Source: Aromatoleum toluclasticum ATCC 700605
Lineage (GTDB): Bacteria; Pseudomonadota; Gammaproteobacteria; Burkholderiales; Rhodocyclaceae
DNA length: 64,000 nt
Assembly (NCBI RefSeq): GCF_000378245.1
Contig: NZ_KB899504.1
Location: forward strand, 94,331-158,330
Reading direction: 5' to 3'
In this document: positions 63,004 through 64,000 of the stretch, piece after piece
How the letters are laid out: each line of letters opens with the position of its first letter
How positions within the stretch are numbered: position 1 is the first letter of the stretch
The notes under the pieces: generated by a model
The model's input: only the letters and a program-made list of their open reading frames with translations
What the model was told of the DNA's origin: nothing
Databases searched by the model: none
Translations under genes and position numbers: made by a program

Positions 63004-63649
63004 GCGGGCACCGATTCTGTCCGAGGGTGTCGCAACAAACGCTTTGGGGTTCCTACGCACTCCTCCTCTCGCTCTTGCGTGACACCTTCCCTCTTTATTC
63101 AGGGCGGCGCCGCCAAATGTGCGCCAGCAACGGACTGGCGCTGGAAAACCGCTTGCCAAGGGCTGAGTGAACCGGTGGACACGTTGCGGCACTATCGTGC
63201 TTCTTTAGGACGGCGAAGCTACCAGCGCGACAGCAAGGTCCATCGTCGCTCGTTTGATCCTACTGAGTTGTCTAGCGCGGATTCGTCGCAACGATAATGT
63301 CAACGAGGGTGAAGCGCTCGTCGACAGGATCTCAAAGTCGTAAGCGTTTCCTCAAAATATCCAGTTGTTACTCCTTTCTACCCAGTCCACACTAGTACGG
63401 CGCGTACGTCTTGTCGTTCAGTGGAACGCGTCGATTCAACAGATTGGAACGGGGAACGAAGTAGGGGGAGGGGTGCAATCTTTCTGTCTCCGGGCACGAA
63501 CGTTGGTTGCGAATGCTCCGAGACTCGATGAACGACAGCTATCGGCAAGTGATTCTCAATAGCAGCATCCGGCCAGAAGCGACCAATGGCAGTTACATTT
63601 GAACCCAGTACAATTTCGCTTCCTCAGTTGCACACCCCCTGCTGCCGCA
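63004..63649. other. 646-bp gap of lower GC before the beta-lactamase gene
   Basis: No convincing gene, tRNA or clear terminator is visible on either strand. Base composition falls well below that of the catabolic cluster, and the same lower-GC style continues into the following gene. No integron attachment site or inverted terminal repeat was recognised. Confidence 0.5.
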
Positions 63650-64000
63650 ATGGCAAAACTCATTCTTCTGACCTGTAGCCTCTGTCTCTCCTTCTTTGTG
63701 CGTGCCGAAGATTCGGCAATCGAACATCTGTTTCGCAGTGCGGGTATCGACGGAACCATCGTGATCGAATCTGTCAGCACGGGACAGCGTTTCGTCCATA
63801 ACGATCCTCGCTCAAAACAACCCTTCGCGGCCGCTTCGACGTTCAAGGTGCTCAACACCTTGATTGCGCTTGAGGAGGGAGTCATTTCTGGGGCAGACGC
63901 CATCTTTCAATGGGATGGAACCCGATACGAGATTTCCAACTGGAACAATGATCAGACGCTGGAAAGTGCTTTCAAGGCGAGTTGTGTTTGGTGCTACCAG
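63650..64000 (+). CDS. Class D (OXA-type) beta-lactamase, 5' part
   Basis: The frame begins [19 protein letters not shown], a signal peptide, and then shows the serine active-site motif STFK within [19 protein letters not shown] and the second motif S-x-V as SCVWCYQ at the window edge, where most OXA enzymes have SVVW. These are class D hallmarks. The KTG motif lies beyond the window, so activity cannot be judged. The gene is preceded by a lower-GC gap. No good ribosome site is visible before the ATG. Confidence 0.88.
   Translation, partial: MAKLILLTCSLCLSFFVRAEDSAIEHLFRSAGIDGTIVIESVSTGQRFVHNDPRSKQPFAAASTFKVLNTLIALEEGVISGADAIFQWDGTRYEISNWNNDQTLESAFKASCVWCYQ

Overview
The window is GC-rich bacterial DNA, densely coded on both strands, with many start/stop overlaps of the ATGA and GTGA type. 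Gene content (denitrifier-like NO and low-oxygen functions, cytochromes c, a Pha/Mrp antiporter, c-di-GMP signalling, an aromatic/dicarboxylate-type CoA catabolic cluster with its own ABC importer and ETF branch) suggests a betaproteobacterium of the Azoarcus/Aromatoleum/Thauera group. That assignment is inferred from content and style; no 16S or marker gene is present.

Left part (0-14.3 kb): an mqsRA toxin-antitoxin pair cut by the window edge; an NsrR-type regulator coupled to a PAS protein; a divergent C-family (cbb3-like) heme-copper oxidase operon whose subunit I appears to carry a CcoS-like N-terminus, followed by two monoheme cytochromes c, a SCO copper chaperone and a membrane protein; an sdhC-sdhD-sdhB operon without sdhA; a Crp/Fnr regulator; a 7Fe ferredoxin; a hemerythrin; a diheme cytochrome; a phosphoesterase; and a compact ECF sigma / ferritin-like / cytochrome c operon. 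The oxidase and sdh promoters share an NsrR-like half-site next to the -35 element, so this block may be one NO/redox-responsive module.

Middle part (14.4-30.4 kb): a six-gene Mrp/Pha antiporter operon with a 12-G tract upstream, then a stress block (three tandem-type universal stress proteins, a P2-type ATPase, an Rnk-like factor, small unknown proteins, a beta-helix repeat protein, an intact LysR and LysR remnants). From 30.4 to 33.5 kb lies a graveyard: decayed integrase, Tn3-family transposase end, EamA transporter, YpfH esterase and allantoinase PuuE fragments. A 37-bp repeat at 33.1 kb matches one at 0.43 kb, which brackets about 32.7 kb.

Signalling and defence part (33.5-42.4 kb): a PAS-GGDEF cyclase diverges from an operon of a double-domain KaiC-like ATPase, a receiver-like protein and a GGDEF(degenerate)-EAL phosphodiesterase; then an SPW membrane protein, two Hsp20 chaperones, a VapBC pair with a 12-bp inverted-repeat operator, and a frameshifted fic gene.

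Right part (42.6-63.0 kb): an IclR-controlled CoA catabolic regulon. Leftward genes give hydratase, 3-hydroxyacyl-CoA dehydrogenase, 3-oxoadipyl-CoA-type thiolase, CaiB CoA-transferase, a second hydratase and a 2-nitropropane-dioxygenase-like flavoprotein. Rightward genes give the regulator, acyl-CoA dehydrogenase, acyl-CoA ligase, a LivKHMGF-type importer, thioesterase, EtfBA, an MFS exporter and ETF:quinone oxidoreductase. Together they could import an organic acid, activate it, run beta-oxidation and feed electrons to quinone. Two identical palindromes in the divergent gap are probable IclR operators. The window ends in a lower-GC stretch with the 5' part of a class D beta-lactamase gene.
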